Below are positions 63,879-64,000 of a stretch of DNA of 64,000 nucleotides, piece by piece. The notes below the pieces were generated by a model. That model saw nothing but the letters and a program-made list of their open reading frames with translations. It was not told the origin of the DNA and made no database searches. Position numbers and translations under genes: made by a program. Numbering within the stretch: position 1 is the stretch's first letter; every line of letters starts with the position of its first letter. The stretch is from Candidatus Zixiibacteriota bacterium. Its GTDB lineage: Bacteria; Zixibacteria; MSB-5A5; UBA10806; 4484-95. Location: positions 101,081 through 165,080 of the forward strand of contig JAAEQD010000243.1 in the NCBI GenBank assembly GCA_024231855.1, given 5' to 3'.

Positions 63879-64000
63879 TTGGAAGAATTTGATGCTGTAG
63901 GCGGGGCGGTAGCCCGCGATGCAAAGCAACTGAATATTAATGATTTGCTTGAGTTTACCACTCAGCAGGGGGCATCCGACTTGCATCTATCGGTAGGCTC
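63879..64000 (+). CDS. PilT-like ATPase N-terminus, truncated by window edge
   Basis: Open frame LEEFDAVGGAVARDAKQLNINDLLEFTTQQGASDLHLSVGS. Confidence 0.75.
   Translation, partial: MEEFDAVGGAVARDAKQLNINDLLEFTTQQGASDLHLSVG

Overview
The window looks like a contiguous chromosomal segment of a Gram-negative, FCB-type bacterium. That placement is inferred from BamA/Skp/LpxD/LptF/LptG plus two secreted proteins with 'NYPNPFN...SGVYFYKL' sorting-like C-termini. It is gene-dense and mostly housekeeping: dinB-dnaE2; tilS-hpt-ftsH-folE-folP-cdaA-obg-dprA-ptsH-ptsI; metK-ahcY; lptG/lptF; tgt-yajC-def-fmt-rng; rplU-bamA-skp-lpxD; and an envelope/protease region from about 44 to 63 kb. No CRISPR array, rRNA, tRNA, transposase or prophage was recognised. 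The most interesting signals lie in non-coding or degenerate places: (1) a metK leader with three mutually complementary 8-mers and an attenuator-like hairpin (riboswitch or operator candidate); (2) a cspA 5' leader whose 9-bp complement abuts the Shine-Dalgarno sequence (thermosensor candidate); (3) a collapsed phosphoglucose/phosphomannose isomerase remnant between ptsI and a nucleotidyltransferase gene, absent from the ORF track; (4) an ECF sigma/anti-sigma operon ending in an HtrA-like protein whose His and Asp catalytic residues appear lost; (5) a pseudo-receiver response regulator; (6) a CcdA protein with an about 55-aa two-helix insertion; (7) tgt and def genes whose conserved N-termini can only start at ATA/ATT-type codons. 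All functional claims are from reading the sequence and family knowledge; nothing was searched or folded computationally.
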